A model generated the notes under the pieces. The model was not told where the DNA came from. It did no database searches and saw only the letters and a program-made list of their open reading frames with translations. The position numbers and the translations under genes were made by a program. Below, piece after piece: positions 1 to 10,784 of a stretch of 64,000 bases of DNA. The DNA is from Lucinisca nassula (Eukaryota; Mollusca; Bivalvia; Lucinida; Lucinidae). The stretch spans positions 153,284,714 to 153,348,713 of the forward strand of contig OY757010.1 of NCBI GenBank assembly GCA_963580285.1. The letters are read 5' to 3'. Numbering within the stretch: position 1 is the first letter of the stretch; the number at the start of each line of letters is the position of its first letter.

Positions 1-545
1 AGAGTTTTTCTAAAAATAGCCACAAGAACCTTGACCTTGTTCCCAAAATTATGAAAGTCTGATTTGCTTGAGATATTATCATACTGAACTTTGTGTGAAG
101 TTATATTAAAATTCATCAATAAATGAAGGCACTAGAGCCATAACAAAGTTTTTCTAGAAATAGCTACAGTGACCTTGACCTTGAGCCTGGCACCCTGAAG
201 TTGATCTTGCTTAAAATATTATCACACACAACATTGGTGTAATCCATACTATGGTGCTGACAACAATTTTTCGAAAAATAGTCACAATGACCTTGACCTT
301 GAGCCAAGGACCCTGAAAGTCAAACTCGCTTAAGTTGTTATCATCCCCAACATTTATGTGAAGTAATATTAAAATCGGGCGCTAGAGTAACGCCAAAGTA
401 TTTCCTTAAAATAGCCAGTGACCTTGACCTTGCACCCTGGACCCTGAAAGTCAGACTCACTTCAGATATTATCATACCCAACATTTGTGTGAAGTTATAT
501 TAAAATCCATTAATAAATGTAGGCACTTGAGTGATGACAAAGTTT
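1..545. repeat. Tandem array with GACCTTGACCTTG motif
   Basis: Four diverged units of about 120-140 bp begin near 4, 146, 265 and 395, each with a TTTTTCNAAAAATAG-like start followed by TGACCTTGACCTTG and a TGTGTGAAGT block. The window opens inside the array, so its left end is not seen. A related piece in opposite orientation occurs near 44280-44390. No coding potential survives across units. Confidence 0.8.
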
Positions 546-624
546 GTCATATTTACTACGTATGCCAGTATGTGCGCAAGTACTTACTATAGGACAAATG
601 TTATAATCCCTCGGCACTACCTTG

Positions 625-1115
625 TGCAAGGGGATAGCAAGTTTGATGATGATTGGGCCAAAACTGTGGCCTCTAGAGTGTTCACAAGGTTTTTCTATGA
701 TTTGGCATTAGGACCTACTTTTTGACCCGACATGACTTGACCAAGATATTGTCAAGATATTCTGAGCAAGTTTGATGATGATTGGACAAAAACTGTGCTC
801 CCTAGAGTGTTCACAAGGTTTTTCTATGATTTAAACTACTGACGTACTTTTTGACCCAACATGACCCATATTTGACTATATTAAACTTGACAGAGATATT
901 GTCAAGCTGATCATTCTCAGCAAGTTTGATGATGATTGGACCAAAACTGTGGTCTCTAGAATGTTCACAAGGTTTTTCTATGATTTGAGCTACTGACCTA
1001 CTTTCTGACCCGACATAACCCATATTCAAACTTGTCAGAGATATTGTCATGATGATCATTCTCACCAAGTTTAATGATGATTGTACCAAAACTTTGGTCT
1101 CTTAGAGTGTTTACA
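625..1115. repeat. Tandem array, AAGTTTGATGATGATTGG units
   Basis: Four diverged units start near 637, 765, 919 and 1061 with AAGTTTGATGATGATTGG, followed by CTCTAGAGTGTTCACAAGG and TTTCTATGATTT. Spacing is 128-155 bp. The array directly follows the GACCTTGACCTTG array and probably belongs to the same composite element. The open frames here are translations of the repeat. Confidence 0.8.
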
Positions 1116-1129
1116 AGAAAAGTTTACGC

Positions 1130-1222
1130 ATGGACGACTGATAACAGACGAATGCAAAAGCTACTCACATTACCAGAGTATTAGATATGCCACTTGCTAG
1201 AACAGTCAACATTTTGACCTCT
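1130..1222. repeat. Fb-K fragment
   Basis: The stretch contains AAAAGCTACTCACATT and CTAGAACAGTCAACATTTTG, which match one arm of the Fb-K foldbacks seen complete near 26065-26308. Only part of an element remains, cut by the adjacent Fb-A copy. Confidence 0.55.
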
Positions 1223-1227
1223 AACCA

Positions 1228-1456
1228 TTAACCCTTTTTGTACCAAATGGAATATTCCTCCTTTTATATACCAGGAGTTCCTTTCAAAATTTAGGAGTGA
1301 CAGGTTGTGTTTTCCTCAAAATCTATTTGGAAAATGGCTGAACTTTTTGCAAACAGTGTAGGCCCTGATCAGACGCCGCATTCTGCGGCGTCTGATCTGG
1401 GCCTGCACTGTTTGCCACGGTACCCGTTTAGGGGTTTCCAGTCTGAAATGGGTTAA
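1228..1456. mobile_element. Fb-A foldback (MITE-like)
   Basis: The copy begins TTAACCCTTTTTGTACC and ends AAATGGGTTAA. Its core is a near-perfect hairpin: GCAAACAGTGTAGGCCCTGA pairs with a CACTGTTTGC arm around a CGCCGCATTCTGCGGCG centre. Length is about 229 bp. It has no coding capacity. Other copies lie near 8653, 8932, 16300, 21967, 24249, 29271 and 51990. Confidence 0.85.
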
Positions 1457-1738
1457 CAAGCTCGTTAAGCTAAGGATGTTTTGACCAACTGGATCCAGAT
1501 CGTTTGCTGGCTGACCATGTTATAAAACACCTTTTTTCTTGGCATGGTTCATTTCCAGTGCACCAAACTAATGTGATTGTAATGGTGAGATAAATCTTGA
1601 TGGTAACTACCGCTTATGTCCCGAAGACATCATAAATGGTTAAAGTTTGCTATAGGAAGAATTTATGGAGTGATAGTCATTAGAAAAATTTTGATAAAAT
1701 TATGCTTACCAGCCCAAGGTGTTTGACAAAATGCCTCT

Positions 1739-1960
1739 ACAGTGAAACCTCAATGGCTCTTTTCTATAAGTACTTTCTTTTGAAAGTTCGAATACTTGGA
1801 TCCTCAGGAAAATTTCTCATAACTACAGCTATTGATATATTTGGGACCATTTTATTTTTTTTACGTTGAACATGATTGTATGTTGTGTATAATCATTAGA
1901 ATCACCTCAATGAGACAATTCTAATGAGTACACATGTTATATCTTTTTTTAAAAGAAAAT
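1739..1960. mobile_element. Fb-H foldback, partial
   Basis: The left end reads ACAGTGAAACCTCAATGGCTC, and the centre holds the palindrome CATTAGAATCACCTCAATGAG followed by CAATTCTAATGAGTACAC. The right terminal repeat (GGTGTTCGAGCC) is missing. A complete copy with TA flanks lies at 23150-23479. Confidence 0.7.
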
Positions 1961-1973
1961 ATTAAAGATATAG

Positions 1974-2120
1974 TAAATACATGGAAAGTGTCTTTAATAA
2001 TAAAATATAATCGATGAGCCTTAGACAATTTTATAGGTGCGAGCTTTAGCGAGCCCCTATAAAATTGTCGCGGCGAACCGATTATATTTTATTATTAAAG
2101 ACACTAATCATGTATTTAGT
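1974..2120. repeat. Foldback with ATAAAATATAATCG arms
   Basis: AATACATG plus GTGTCTTTAATAATAAAATA on the left pairs with the reverse complement reading TTATTATTAAAGACAC and CATGTATT on the right. The centre is GCGAGCTTTAGCGAGCC between CAATTTTATAGG and CCTATAAAATTG. It is the only copy in this window. Confidence 0.75.
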
Positions 2121-2441
2121 TTATACCGCAATTAAAAAATCAAGGGGTTTTGCAATAATTTAGCAAATTTAAGCAAAAAAAGACAGCCTACAGTGTGGCA
2201 TGTTAAACGACATTCAGTGCCATGGCACGCACACGTAGTATAACGTGATGTCAACAAGTGCAAAGTTTCTGACATCACCATGCCACAAAGATGTAGGAAA
2301 CAACATGGACGCTCGAATAAAAATTTCTTAGCGCTTTACATTCTGTATGAAAATCTGCAAATAAATAGTTTATTTGAGCTTTAGAAATTATTTTCGAGGT
2401 TGAGACTCAACTGCAGTAGCAGTGCGCAGTTATTCCAACAG
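2121..2441. other. No recognisable feature
   Basis: This is non-repetitive by eye within the window. It may be intron or 5' flank of the gene whose last exon is at 3863-4062. I see no convincing open frame with an ATG. Confidence 0.4.
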
Positions 2442-2469
2442 GCCATTCAAACCTGGAAAGGCAGAGAAG
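2442..2469 (+). CDS. Possible small internal exon (weak)
   Basis: A 28-nt stretch sits between a possible acceptor (TTATTCCAACAG) and a good donor (GAGAAG|GTAAGA). Read to end in phase 1 it gives AIQTWKGRE. That phase fits the terminal exon at 3863, which opens with two bases completing a codon. A phase match arises by chance one time in three and the exon is tiny, so this is only a candidate. It could equally be a chance donor in non-coding DNA. Confidence 0.2.
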
Positions 2470-2769
2470 GTAAGAATTTAGCTGAAAATCTGTTCAAATA
2501 AATATTGCAAAGATTTTAACTTGCAGTTTCGTTGTTTTCTCAAGTATAAAAGGTTGCATGTTATTGTTTACACTTGTAAATTAGTGACTTGAAAAGTAGG
2601 TCTGGTCTGTAATCCGTCACTAGGCGTATTATAGGTCAGTAGAAGGTATTTCGACCCCCTATATTAGGTTACTAGAATGCCTGATTGTGGTATAAACCAC
2701 TATTATGTCTCTTGACTTGGCGCTATAACTTTTCCTCAGTGGTACAAACTACCCTTGTCTTGAACACAT

Positions 2770-2850
2770 TTTCAGGAGCAGTCTGATCTGGGTCTGCACT
2801 AATCTGCACTGTTTGCTTAGTCCTTCTGTCTATCCCAATACTTAAAAATT
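2770..2850. repeat. Fb-A2 fragment
   Basis: GGAGCAGTCTGATCTGGGTC, CTGCACTGTTTGCTTAG and TGTCTATCCCAATA match the right half of the Fb-A2 elements at 10785-11010 and 27380-27600. The left half is missing. Confidence 0.65.
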
Positions 2851-2858
2851 ATGAACCA

Positions 2859-3567
<709 letters not shown>

Positions 3568-3765
3568 TTAGAATTCCTATATTAAGACCGCCTTTGGGAC
3601 TGTTCAAAAGTGGTCTTTAAGACCACTTTTGAACAGTCCCAAAGGTGGTCCTTGACCAGAGGACATTGTGTGCAGAACACACAAGGACAGAGTAACTGCA
3701 CCCTTCTAATAAGATTTTTAAAGCAGACTTTGTCTTAATTTTAGATGGTCTTACTGTATTTCCAG
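3568..3765. mobile_element. Fb-J foldback
   Basis: The left end is GAATTCCTATATTAAGACC and the right end TAGATGGTCTTACTGTATTTC. A perfect palindrome centred at about 3617 pairs GGGACTGTTCAAAAGTGGTC with GACCACTTTTGAACAGTCCC. Related copies are at 20845-21060 and 59545-59795. It lies in the last intron of the neighbouring gene, about 100 bp before the acceptor at 3862. Confidence 0.8.
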
Positions 3766-3862
3766 AAAATAATTCAAGATGACAGTCCTGTAAATTTCGA
3801 AACATGGCAGATTCTGTTCAGCTCAAAGTGGGTTTATTGTAAAGTGTGTTTTTATTTTTTAG

Positions 3863-4062
3863 GTGCTTTTACCAACTACAAATCCAAAATGCAGGTAGAC
3901 TTCCAGTTTGGTGTTCCAACAGAATCCTCAGATGATGACATATTTTTTGAACCTGAACCAGTGCCAGAAGTGGATCCGGACAGTCTACAATTACTTCCAG
4001 CAGATGAGAATGAACTAGACATGTTCTCTGCAGAAGTTAGCAAAGCAGACATGTTGTTTTGA
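3863..4062 (+). CDS. Terminal coding exon, unrecognised protein with acidic C-terminus
   Basis: A pyrimidine-rich acceptor (TTTTTATTTTTTAG, AG at 3861-3862) opens an exon whose first two bases complete a codon. The frame then runs AFTNYKSKMQVDFQFG, followed by a strongly acidic tail (SSDDD, EPEPVPEVDPD, DENELD) and ends KADMLF with TGA at 4060-4062. About 65 residues are encoded. The tail mixes acidic runs with single aromatic residues (DIFF, LDMF, DMLF), a pattern that in known proteins can bind adaptor-protein ears or LC3-type partners; that is inference only. I do not recognise the family. Coding bias, the splice site and a downstream AATAAA support a real gene. Upstream exons lie to the left, possibly outside the window. 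Confidence 0.75.
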
Positions 4063-4405
4063 TGTTGGCAACCAGTCTAGTGTTTGTGCTTTATACCAAG
4101 TGTGTGTCCAATTAGTTTCATCTTTAAGAAATAGATAAAAGTCAGTACTAGTGCAATTTTAATGTTCTGGAATGAAAATAGGTGTAATATTAGAGTGTAA
4201 GTCAGTACATAGTGCTCGCCTTGCCTACGCTGGATAGCATAATAGTGCATAGTTTGCCTGTCGTGTGGCTAGAGATTATAGTGAAAGTTCAAGCTTGCAT
4301 TGACTCAGTGTTGAGACAACATTTAAAATGTTGTTTTAGCATTGATGGTATTGAAATGCCTGCTGTAAACATTTAGCGTTGAATAAAACATATTTAACCC
4401 TCATG
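4063..4405 (+). other. 3' UTR with AATAAA at 4382-4387
   Basis: It follows the TGA at 4060-4062. The hexamer AATAAA sits 320 bp downstream, and the sequence then runs into foldback repeats, so cleavage near 4400 is likely. No repeat family from elsewhere in the window intrudes on this stretch, as expected for a functional UTR. Confidence 0.65.
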
Positions 4406-4439
4406 AGATTGGCAGATGTCATTTTCAAATATTTTTTTT

Positions 4440-4521
4440 TCCTGTTATACAGAGGAAAAGCTTGACAGTACATGTGAATCCTCTGCTGGGCAGACGATTC
4501 ACATGTACCGCATTTGTCCTA
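4440..4521. repeat. Fb-C fragment
   Basis: GTACATGTGAATCCTCTGC pairs with GCAGACGATTCACATGTAC, giving a short hairpin of the Fb-C type seen at 16640-16725. Confidence 0.65.
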
Positions 4522-4640
4522 AATATTGGGACGGACAGGCCTAAGCAAACAGTGCAGACCAAGATCAGACTGCTCCTGAAGGAGCAGTCTGATCAGGGTC
4601 TACACTGTTTGCCATTCCATCTGCACTTTTTTGGACTCAA
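4522..4640. mobile_element. Fb-A2 foldback core
   Basis: A hairpin of GATCAGACTGCTCCTGAAGG and GAGCAGTCTGATCAGGGTC is flanked by GCAAACAGTGCAGACC and TCTACACTGTTTGCC. CCTAAGCAAACAGTG and GACGGACAGGCC mark the Fb-A2 outer sequence. Confidence 0.8.
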
Positions 4641-4694
4641 ACAAATAGGAGAATTACAGCACAAGTTGCCAAGTTGCCTGAATGATTAAGATTT

Positions 4695-4775
4695 TTACGC
4701 TAATGTCAGGCCTTGCTTTCTCTGAAAAATAATTGAAATTATAAAATGAATGAAATATTAAAACTGACAATAAAA
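4695..4775. repeat. Fb-C flank fragment
   Basis: AATGTCAGGCCTTGCTTTC and TCTGAAAAATAA match the outer arm of Fb-C copies near 16140-16215. A further fragment near 5340-5392 (TCAGGCCTGACATTTCATGTG) lies beyond the Fb-B pair, so the Fb-B cluster may have inserted into an Fb-C element. Confidence 0.5.
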
Positions 4776-4800
4776 ATTTCAGTGATTCTTTAAGTTAAAA

Positions 4801-5276
4801 GGAAACAGATACACCTTTAAGATTTTTGCGCTATTTTTCAAAGGGAGACAACTTTTGTAACTTCCTTTTGCTTTGCTGTTAATTCAGCCCCTCTGAAAAA
4901 GGGGTCTTCTCTTAAAGGAAAAATTTTTGCTCATGAGGAGCACAAAATCTTGAGGAGAAAATCTTTCCTTTAAACTGGCAGATTTTTCTGCCATTTTTCA
5001 AAGGGAGACAACTTTCGGGACTTCCTGTTCCCTTTTCTATAAGCCCTGTCCCACTGAAAAAGGGTTCTACTCTTATAGGAAAGAATTTGCTCATTAGGAG
5101 CAAATTCTTTCCTTGAAGAGTTGACCCCTGTTGACTTGGGAGACAAAAATACTTCTGCAGGAGTTACCTCCCCTGAAGGTGTATCTATTCCCGTTAGGAA
5201 TAGATCTCTACTGATGGGAGTCAAAAAAAGAAGGGAGGAGTTGTACCCTCTGAACATCTGTCCATTCCCCTTAAAG
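4801..5276. mobile_element. Two nested Fb-B foldbacks
   Basis: An outer copy begins near 4801 (CAAAGGGAGACAACTTTTG) and breaks after about 4975. An inner copy at about 4976-5200 carries its own CAAAGGGAGACAACTTTCGG, hairpin AAAGAATTTGCTCATTAGGA / GCAAATTCTTTCC, and GGTGTATCTATTCCC end. The outer copy's end (CATCTGTCCATTCCCCTTAA) resumes at about 5200-5276. Fb-B copies elsewhere have AGGGGAATGGG...CCCATTCCCCTT ends. Confidence 0.75.
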
Positions 5277-5511
5277 AACAAAGCAACATGAAAACAGACA
5301 TGAAAACAGACAACATTCTAGAATTCTATTATTCATTTGGAGAAATCAGGCCTGACATTTCATGTGAAAACAATTCACATGAGTTGTAAATCCTTGCTTT
5401 CAACTGTCTGATATTCTGTATAAGTAAAGAAAAAATATTTGATGCATAATGGGTTAAAATGAACTTGAATACTGAATGTATTTTCAGTGGGTGACCAGTC
5501 TAACATACAGA

Positions 5512-5660
5512 ACTTTCTGCCTTTTTGAAAGGGGCTTCTCTTAAAGGTAAAACTTTTGCTCCCTGTGGGAGCAAAATATTTCTTAAAAGAGTAGCCCCTT
5601 ATTTGGAAAGATATGTTAATATTCCTTGAACATTGATCTCCCATGGAGGTTATTTTCAAT
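5512..5660. repeat. Fb-B fragment
   Basis: GGGGCTTCTCTTAAAGG, a degenerate hairpin (TTTTGCTCCC/GGGAGCAAAA) and TAGCCCCTTA match the middle of Fb-B. The GGGAGACAAC end is missing. Confidence 0.6.
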
Positions 5661-5856
5661 CATAATATTTTAGCCTATCTTGATGGCCGTTTTTGTCAAA
5701 TGTTGGTTATATGAGGTCTGTTTTTTGGGGGATTTTTTTTTTGTGTGTAAATTTTTTGCGTTTTCTGTGGTTCAAACACACACAGATGTGACAATGTCAC
5801 TTGGCATTGCAGTGGCCGGACATAGTGGAAAAATATCAGGGAAAAAAATCGTTCCA

Positions 5857-8515
5857 TTTTTAGCTCACCGTCACGTAGTGACGAGGTGAGCTTTTGGGAT
5901 CACTTTTTGTCCGTCGTCCGTCGTGCGTGCGTCCGTCCGTCCGTGCGTCCGTGCGTGCGTAAACAATTTCTTTAAACGACATCTCCTCCTAAACCACTGA
6001 TCGGATTTTAACCAAACTTCATAGGAATGATCCTTAGGTGGTCCCCTTTCAAAGTTGTTCAAATGGTTCCGGTCCGTTGCACATCTAGGTCACAGGAGCC
6101 AAAAATAGATTTTTTTCACCAAAAACTTAAAAAATCTTCTTCTCTGAAACCACAAGGCCCAGGTCTTTGATATTTGGTATGAAGCATCATCTAGTGGACC
6201 CCTACCAAGATTGTTCAAATTATAGTGCTGGGGCCAAAAATGCCCCCGCCCTGGGGCCCTTTGGTTTTACATAGGCTTATATAGGGAAAATCTTTAAAAA
6301 TCTTCTTCTCTGAAACCACAAGGCCCAGTTCTTTGATATTTGGTATGAAGCTTTATCTAGTGGACCCCTACCAAGATTGTTCAAATTATAGTGCTGGGGC
6401 CAAAAATGCCCCCGCCCCGGGGCCCTTTGGTTTTACATAGGCTTATATAGGGAAAATCTTTAAAAATCTTCTTCTCTGAAACCACAAGGCCCAGGACTTT
6501 GATATTTGGTATGAAGCTTCATCTAGTGGACCCCTACCAAGATTGTTCAAATTATAGTGCTGGGGCCAAAAATGCCCCCGCCCCCGGGCCCTTTGGTTTT
6601 ACATAGGCTTATATAGGGAAAATCTTTAAAAATCTTCTTCTCTGAAACCACAAGGCCCAGGACTTTGATATTTGGTATGAAGCTTCATCTAGTGGACCCC
6701 TACCAAGATTGTTCAAATTATAGTGCTGGGACTAAAAATACCCCTGCCATGGGGCCCTTTGGTTTAACATAGGCTTATATAGGGAAAATCTTAAAAAATC
6801 TTCTTCTCTGAAACCACAAGTCCCGGGTCTTTGATATTTGGTATGAAGCTTCATCTAGTGGACCCCTACCAAGAGTGTTCAAATTATAGTGCTGGGGCCA
6901 AAAATGCCCCCGCCCCGGGGCCCTTTGGTTTTACATAGGCTAAAATAGGGAAAATCTTTAAAAATTTTCTTCTCTGAAACCACAAGGCCCAGGACTTTGA
7001 TATTTGGTATGAAGCTTCATCTAGTGGACCCCTACCAAGATTGTACAAATTTTAGTGCTGGGACAAAAAATGCCCCCGCCCCGGGGCCCTTTGGTTTTAC
7101 ATTGGCTTATATAGGGAAAATCTTTAAAAATCTTCTTCTCTGAAACCACAAGGCCCAGGTCTTTTATATTTGGTATGAAGCTTCATCTAGTGGACCCCTA
7201 TCAAGATTGTTCAAATTATAGTTCTGGGGCCAAAAATGCCCCCGCCCCGGGGCCCTTTGGTTTTACATAGGCTTATAAAGGGAAAATCTTTTAAAATCTT
7301 CTTCTCTGAAACCACAAGGCCCAGGTCTTTGATATTTGGTATGAAGCTTCATCTAGTGGACCCCTACGAAGATTGTTCAAATTATAGTGCTGGGACAAAA
7401 AAATGCCCCCGCCACGGGGCCCTTTGGTTTTGCATTGGCTTATATAAGGAAAATCATTAAAAATCTTCTTCTCTGAAACCACAAGGCCCTGGTCTTTGAT
7501 ATTTGGTATGAAGCTTCATCTAGTGGACCCCTACCAAGATTGTTCAAATTATAGTGCTGGGGCCAAAAATGCCCCCGCCCTGGGGCCCTTTGGTTTTACA
7601 TAGGCTTATATAGGGAAATTCTTTAAAAATCTTCTTCTCTGAAACCACAAGGCCCAGGACTTTGATATTTGGTATGAAGCTTCATCTAGTGGACCCCTAC
7701 CAAGATTGTTCAAATTATAGTGCTGGGGCCAAAAATGCCCCCGCCCCGGGGCCCTTTGGTTTTACATAGGCTAAAATAGGGAAAATCTTTAAAAATTTTC
7801 TTCTCTGAAACCACAAGGCCCAGGACTTTGATATTTGGTATGAAGCTTCATCTAGTGGACTCCTTCAAATTATAGTGCTGGGACAAAAAATGCCCCCGCC
7901 ACGGGGCCCTTTGGTTTTACAATGGCTTATATAGGGAAAATCTTTAAAAATCTTCTTCTCTGAAACCACAAGGCCCAGGTCTTTGATATTTGGTATGAAG
8001 CTTCATCTAGTGGACCCCTACCAAGATGGTTCAAATTATAGTGCTGGGGCCAAAAATGCCCCCGCCCCGGGGCCCTTTGGTTTTACATAGGCTTATATAG
8101 GGAAAATCTTTAAAAATCTTCTTCTCTGAAACCACAAGGCCCAGGACTTTGATATTTGGTATGAAGCTTCATCTAAAGGATCCCTACCAAGATTGTTCAA
8201 ATTATAGTGCTGGGGCAAAAGATGCCCCCGTCCCGGGGCCCTTTGGTTTTACATAGGCTTATATAGGCAAAATCTTTAAAAATCTTCTTCTCTGAAATTC
8301 TTTGATATTTGATGTGTAGCTTCATCTAGTGGACCTTTGCCAAGATTGTTCAAATTATAGCCTTTGTTGATGTTTGGTATGAAGCTTCACCTTTAAGACC
8401 TCCTTCAACATTATGCACATTAAAGCCCTGGGGCCAATAATGGCCCTCTCTGGGGCACACTTGTTACACTATGGATCAGGTGAGCGATCCAGGGCCATCA
8501 TGGCCCTCTTGTTTT
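5857..8515 (+). mobile_element. GTA-1: array-carrying element with 166-bp units
   Basis: It begins TTTTTAGCTCACCGTCACG, followed by a TAGTGACGAGGTGAGC inverted partner and a CGTCCGTCCGTCCGTGCG run. It ends GATCAGGTGAGCGATCC then AGGGCCATCATGGCCCTCTTG, a hairpin-like terminus. The interior is a tandem array (see 6130-8300). There is no transposase frame, so it is non-autonomous. The architecture resembles array-bearing Helentron-type or pearl-type elements known from bivalves; that assignment is inference. Confidence 0.75.
6130..8300. repeat. Tandem array, about 13 units of 166 bp
   Basis: The marker TCTCTGAAACCACAAGG recurs at about 6141, 6307, 6474, 6639, 6805 and 6971 and onward to about 8291, giving a period of 165-167 bp. 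Each unit holds GATATTTGGTATGAAGC, TCTAGTGGACCCCTACC, AATTATAGTGCTGGGGCC and GCCCCGGGGCCCTTTGG. Units are highly similar; one near 7850-7870 has a short internal deletion. Confidence 0.95.
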
Positions 8516-8652
8516 TCTTCTACCCTCTTTGTTAAATTTGTAGACCATAGTTCTGTCTTGCTGATTGTAACAGTGAAAGGAAGAAGAAGATCAAAGTTGC
8601 CAAGAGAAGAGGTGAAGACACAGTATTAAAGAAGTTTACAGGCGAACCGTAT

Positions 8653-8878
8653 TAACCCTTTTTGTACCAAATGGAATCTTCCTCCTCATATATAGCCGGA
8701 TTCCATTTCAAAATTTAGGTGTGCTAGGTTGTGTTTTCTTCAACATCAATTTGGAAAATGGCTGAACTTTCTGCAAACTGTGCAGGCCCTGATCAGCTGC
8801 CGCATTCTGCGGCATCTGATCTGGGCCTGCACTGTTTGCCAGCGTACCCGTTTTGGGGTTTCTGGTATAAATGGGTTA
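8653..8878. mobile_element. Fb-A foldback
   Basis: It runs from TTAACCCTTTTTGTACC to AAATGGGTTAA with core arms GCAAACTGTGCAGGCCC / GGGCCTGCACTGTTTGCC around a GCCGCATTCTGCGGC centre. It is flanked on both sides by AAGAAGTTTACAG, a longer duplication than a MITE target site would give. Confidence 0.85.
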
Positions 8879-8931
8879 AAGAAGTTTACAGATGAACTGT
8901 ATTGCATGAAAAAACAAAACAAAAACAATTT

Positions 8932-9158
8932 AACCCATATATGACAATGGAATATTCCACCTAATGAGTTAGGAGCTATCCATTTCCAATTAAAGGGGTG
9001 TCAGGTTTGTTTGTTTTGTAGTAAATTTTACAAAAATGAATGCTCTTTAAGCAAAACAGTGTAGGCCCAGATCAGATGCTTCATTCTGCAGCATCTGGTC
9101 TGGGTCTACACTATTTGTCAATGTCCCTTAAAAGAGCCACAAGGCATATATGGGTTAA
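8932..9158. mobile_element. Fb-A foldback variant
   Basis: The ends are TTAACCCATATATGACAATG and GGCATATATGGGTTAA. The core is GTGTAGGCCCAGATCAGATG / CATCTGGTCTGGGTCTACAC. The terminal arms differ from those of the copy at 8653 although the core matches. Confidence 0.8.
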
Positions 9159-9187
9159 GGTCTTTGGTATATACCAAAGAAGGGATT

Positions 9188-9350
9188 AGAAGCCTCTGTG
9201 GTATAGTGGTCATGCTACTCGCCTTATAAACCAGAGGTCGCAGGATCGACCCCGGGCTTCTCCAGACTTTCGGATGAGTCTTAGAATGGAGGTCCCATCT
9301 CAGATGACCTTTGCTGTTGGTGGGACGTTAAACTCGAACATACCCACCAA
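9188..9350 (+). mobile_element. S1 SINE
   Basis: The head GAAGCCTCTGTGGTATAGTG with a B-box-like GCAGGATCGACCCCGGGC is tRNA-related. The tail reads GCTGTTGGTGGGACGTTAAAC. Other copies: 13938, 15233, 19095, 40515, 46272, 56233, 60815, and fragments at 17436 and 22825. Confidence 0.85.
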
Positions 9351-9598
9351 AGAAGGGAGAAGGTCTTACCTACATATTGGGACAGTATGGCTTGAACAAA
9401 TGAAGTAGTTGTAGCCTGCATGAGATCTACTTGCTCTGTTTGGCATTCCATTTGCAAAGTCCCGACATGTAGCTGGATAATAGAAATTGACTGAGATACA
9501 TCAGTGACTACAGCAGAGATAGTAGAATAATTTAATAATCGAAGCCTTTGGGCTACACACAAACTAGATTTTGATTTTCAGGTAAAGCTACATAGCTT

Positions 9599-9842
9599 TA
9601 GGGGAATGGGAACACCAAGCACATTTTTCCGCCATTTTTCGAAGGGAGACAACGTTCCGGACTTCCTTTCCACTTTTCTGTAGGCTCATTCCCACCGAAG
9701 AAAGGGGTTTACTCTCAAAGGAAAGAATTTGCTCCTGAGGAGCAAATTCTTTCCTTTAAGAGTTGACCCCTTTTGACATGGGAGACAAAAACTCTTTTGC
9801 AGGAGTTGCCTCCCCTGAAGATGTTCCCAATTCCCCTTAAAA
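9599..9842. mobile_element. Fb-B foldback, complete
   Basis: Inverted ends AGGGGAATGGGAACACC and GATGTTCCCAATTCCCCTTA enclose CGAAGGGAGACAACG, and a hairpin pairs AAAGGAAAGAATTTGCTCC with GGAGCAAATTCTTTCCTTT. About 244 bp, non-coding. Confidence 0.85.
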
Positions 9843-10128
9843 GCCTTCATTGGCACAGAAAAGAGGCATAAAGGAAACTGAAAACTTCAAAGTGCTTTTT
9901 TTTCTTTTAGTTGATGTACCTTTTTTGTCTATTGGCTTTGTCTAGTCTTTAGTTGTTAGAACAGATATGACGGTGTTGGTCATTTTATGATAAGTGCAGT
10001 TCCTGCATCAGCAAAGCACAACCTTTAAAGTAGTTTTGTTAGGTCTTATTTTTGATAGCTTTTACATTGACCAGAAGAGCTGGGAGTATGATTTATTTTT
10101 TTGTGCTTAATAGAAGTGGATACACCAT

Positions 10129-10701
10129 GGCCCAGTTTTCAAAATTAATGATGTCATTAGTTAATATATTTTGTTTGTTTGTTTGTATTGGAGTTTAACG
10201 GCCCAGTCAACACTATTTAGGTAATTTTTGAGCCGGTCAGTTTACCTTTCAACTCTTTCCTGGGCAGGCTTATACGTAAGCGGTTAACCAGTACAGTGCA
10301 CATTCTTTCGCCAGAAACTGACAACTGCCCTTCTTGAATCAGCGGAAGGGAGAGAATGACCATAGAAAAGATTTCATGATCAATCTCCACGAAAGAATGT
10401 TGCCGACCCCGGCGGGAGTCGAACCCACGACCTCCTGATCACCAGTCAGACGCGCATCCGACTGAGCCACAGAGGCCGGCATTTAGTTAATATATATTCA
10501 AAACTTTGGTCAATTAATATCGCAAATTTGCTATTAAAGATTTTTGCTGGAAAAATGTGAGTAGTTTTTGCAAATGCAAAAGCTACTCACATTTTTCCAG
10601 CACAAATACTGGCGTATTATATATTGTATTTGCTGGATCAATAAACATTTTGTTCTGTTACAAGTTTGTTAAGCAAACTCAATGCTTTGAACAACTGGGC
10701 C
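10129..10701. mobile_element. Fb-K foldback split by an S2 SINE
   Basis: The left end GGCCCAGTTTTCAAAATTAA and right end CTTTGAACAACTGGGCC are inverted. The central hairpin pairs GTGAGTAGTTTTTGC with GCAAAAGCTACTCAC. The S2 SINE at 10170-10480 interrupts the left half and has duplicated 13 bp of it. Confidence 0.85.
10170..10480 (-). mobile_element. S2 SINE with 13-bp target duplication
   Basis: On the minus strand it starts GCCGGCCTCTGTGGCTCAGT with B-box-like GGGTTCGACTCCCG and ends in (CAAA)n. TTAGTTAATATAT occurs at 10157-10169 and again at 10483-10495, a direct target duplication typical of LINE-driven insertion. Other copies: 27730-28038, 37537-37847, and a fragment at 30785-30915. Confidence 0.9.
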
Positions 10702-10784
10702 TTGACATTTTTCATCACTTTCAGACATGAGACAATTTTCTTGACTTGTTTGCTTTTGAATAAATTGAGCTTATATGAAATGTG

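Noticed and set aside
811..1089. 92-codon minus-strand frame
   Set aside because: Its internal repetition (GYVGSESRSVAQIIEKP-like segments) follows the tandem array period.
6130..8300. CRISPR-like array
   Set aside because: Units are contiguous 166-bp tandem repeats without unique spacers in a eukaryotic mobile-element context.
8574..8655. Lys/Arg-rich open stretch (ERKKKIKVAKRRGED) after a possible acceptor
   Set aside because: It is short, the stop lies inside an Fb-A repeat, and no partner exon or poly(A) signal was found.
10400..10480. Minus-strand tRNA gene
   Set aside because: It is the tRNA-like head of the S2 SINE, which has a 13-bp target duplication and two other near-full copies.
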